Shown piece by piece: positions 5,841-6,822 of a stretch of DNA of 6,822 nucleotides. Source of the DNA: CAIWXH01 sp964555675 (GTDB lineage: Bacteria > Chloroflexota > Chloroflexia > Chloroflexales > Chloroflexaceae); the NCBI GenBank assembly GCA_964555675.1, contig CAZKTU010000311.1, positions 1 to 6,822 on the forward strand. Reading direction: 5' to 3'. The notes under the pieces are model-generated. The model was not told the DNA's origin, ran no database searches, and saw only the letters and a program-made list of their open reading frames with translations. The translations under genes and the position numbers were made by a program. The stretch's first letter is position 1, and the number at the start of each line of letters is the position of its first letter.

Positions 5841-6822
5841 ATGGACACAGCAGGCTTCTACGCGCAGCTCACGCCGCTGGCGCGTTTCACCGATATCACC
5901 GACCCGCGCAACTTTACACCGCTGCCCGACGACTGGCAGCTCGTGATCACCGATGTGCGCGGCTCGACCCGCGCCATTGCCGAAGGGCGCTACAAAGAGG
6001 TCAACATGGTCGGGGCGGCCTCGATCGTGGCCCTGCTCAACCTGGCCGGTCCGATCAATATCCCCTTCGTCTTCGGCGGCGACGGCGCGACCCTGGCCCT
6101 GCCCCCGACGCTGCTGGCCGCGGCTCGGCAGACTCTCGCCGCCCTCGGCGCTATGGCGCAGGAATCGTTCGGGCTCGAGCTGCGCTGCGCCGTGGTGCCG
6201 GTCGCCACCCTCGCCGCAGCCGGGCAGCAGGTGCGCATCGCCCGCCTCGCGATCTCCGAACACTACGAGCAGGCCGTCTTCAGCGGCGGGCTGAGCTACG
6301 CCGAGGGCCTGGTCAAGGACCCGCTCGACGGCGAAGCCTATCTGGTGCCGCCGGCCGCCGACGCCGAGGGCGCCGACCTGAGCGGGCTCGAGTGTCGCTG
6401 GCAGGACATCCGCAGCCGCCACGGCGAGACCGTCAGCCTGCTAGTGATGCCCTCGCCCAGCCTGCAGCCCGCCGCCGGCGCGGCCCTCCTCGGCGCGGTG
6501 ATCGCCCAGATCGAGGCCGCCTACGGCAGCGAGCGCGACTACCACCCTCTGGCCGTCGCCCAGCTGCGGCCGAGCCGCGACCCGCGCACGCTGCTGGTCG
6601 AGGCGCGGGCCCGCACGGCGCCGGCGATCTGGCCGCGCCTGCGCTACCTCTGGCGGATCTGGGCGCTCAACCTGGCCGTGCAGCTCTACAGGCCCTACGA
6701 GCGGCTGCGTGGCCGCGGGCCCTGGTGGGACAGCTACCGCGAGCTGGTCTTTCGCACGGCGGATTACAAGAAGTTCGACGACACCCTGCGCATGATCATC
6801 GCCGGCACCCCCGCTCAGCGCC
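5841..6822 (+). CDS. DUF3095 family protein, cyclase-like N-terminus (3' end outside window)
   Basis: The reading frame stays open to the right edge; 327 residues are visible and the C-terminus is missing. It matches what I know of DUF3095 (PF11294), an uncharacterised bacterial family distantly grouped with class III adenylate/guanylate cyclases. Seen: FYAQLTPLARFTDITDPRNF (6-25) and PLPDDW (27-32); VITDVRGSTRAIAEGRYKEV (35-54), where D38 followed by RGST resembles the first metal-binding strand of cyclases (DIVGST-like); NMVGAASIVALLN (55-67); FVFGGDGATLALPP (76-89) with D81 at the second metal position; SGGLSYAEGLVKD (148-160); CRWQDIRSRHGETVSLLV (185-202); and near the edge DYKKFDDTLRMIIAGT (308-323). 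A Trp/Arg-rich, amphipathic stretch lies at 262-300. The start is ATG with AGGGGA at 5828-5833 and a 7-nt spacer. It follows the GT9 gene by 128 nt and is probably a separate transcription unit. Family call is firm; nucleotide cyclase activity is only a suggestion. Confidence 0.88.
   Translation, partial: MDTAGFYAQLTPLARFTDITDPRNFTPLPDDWQLVITDVRGSTRAIAEGRYKEVNMVGAASIVALLNLAGPINIPFVFGGDGATLALPPTLLAAARQTLAALGAMAQESFGLELRCAVVPVATLAAAGQQVRIARLAISEHYEQAVFSGGLSYAEGLVKDPLDGEAYLVPPAADAEGADLSGLECRWQDIRSRHGETVSLLVMPSPSLQPAAGAALLGAVIAQIEAAYGSERDYHPLAVAQLRPSRDPRTLLVEARARTAPAIWPRLRYLWRIWALNLAVQLYRPYERLRGRGPWWDSYRELVFRTADYKKFDDTLRMIIAGTPAQR

Overview
The window is a very GC-rich bacterial chromosomal segment (roughly 70% G+C by eye, strong preference for G or C in third codon positions). 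It looks like ordinary, vertically inherited sequence: no transposase, phage gene, CRISPR array, tRNA or rRNA is visible. The gene content (a ThrA-like single-domain aspartokinase, a CpXC-domain protein with a long helical tail, a GT9 glycosyltransferase and a DUF3095 protein) makes me think of a high-GC filamentous member of the Chloroflexota (Chloroflexales-like). That placement is recognition-based inference and should be held loosely.

Layout. Two genes read leftward from a divergent control region at about 2435-2552: a zinc-free NADPH:quinone reductase (2434-1466), then, 57 nt further on, an aspartate kinase (1408-8). The short gap between them holds two GC hairpins, one of which covers the kinase ribosome binding site. 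Four genes read rightward. A class I methyltransferase-like protein starts at TTG 2553 behind a near-perfect Shine-Dalgarno. A CpXC zinc-ribbon protein (3258-4562) has its own apparent extended -10 promoter inside the end of the methyltransferase gene and a hairpin-bearing leader. A GT9 glycosyltransferase (4567-5712) lies 4 nt behind the CpXC gene and is presumably co-translated with it. After a 128-nt gap holding a 22-bp perfect palindrome comes a DUF3095 gene (5841 to the right edge, incomplete), whose N-terminal region resembles class III nucleotidyl cyclases.

How they fit together. The kinase catalyses the first step of the aspartate family of amino acids (Lys, Thr, Met). The quinone reductase has no obvious metabolic link to it, so the pairing is probably simple co-transcription. 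The rightward genes do not form a recognised pathway. The CpXC/GT9 pair is the tightest unit. No convincing new multi-gene system is present. The items most worth a second look are the uncharacterised CpXC protein and its leader, the DUF3095 cyclase-like protein with the palindrome upstream, and the methyltransferase with a non-glycine-rich SAM motif.
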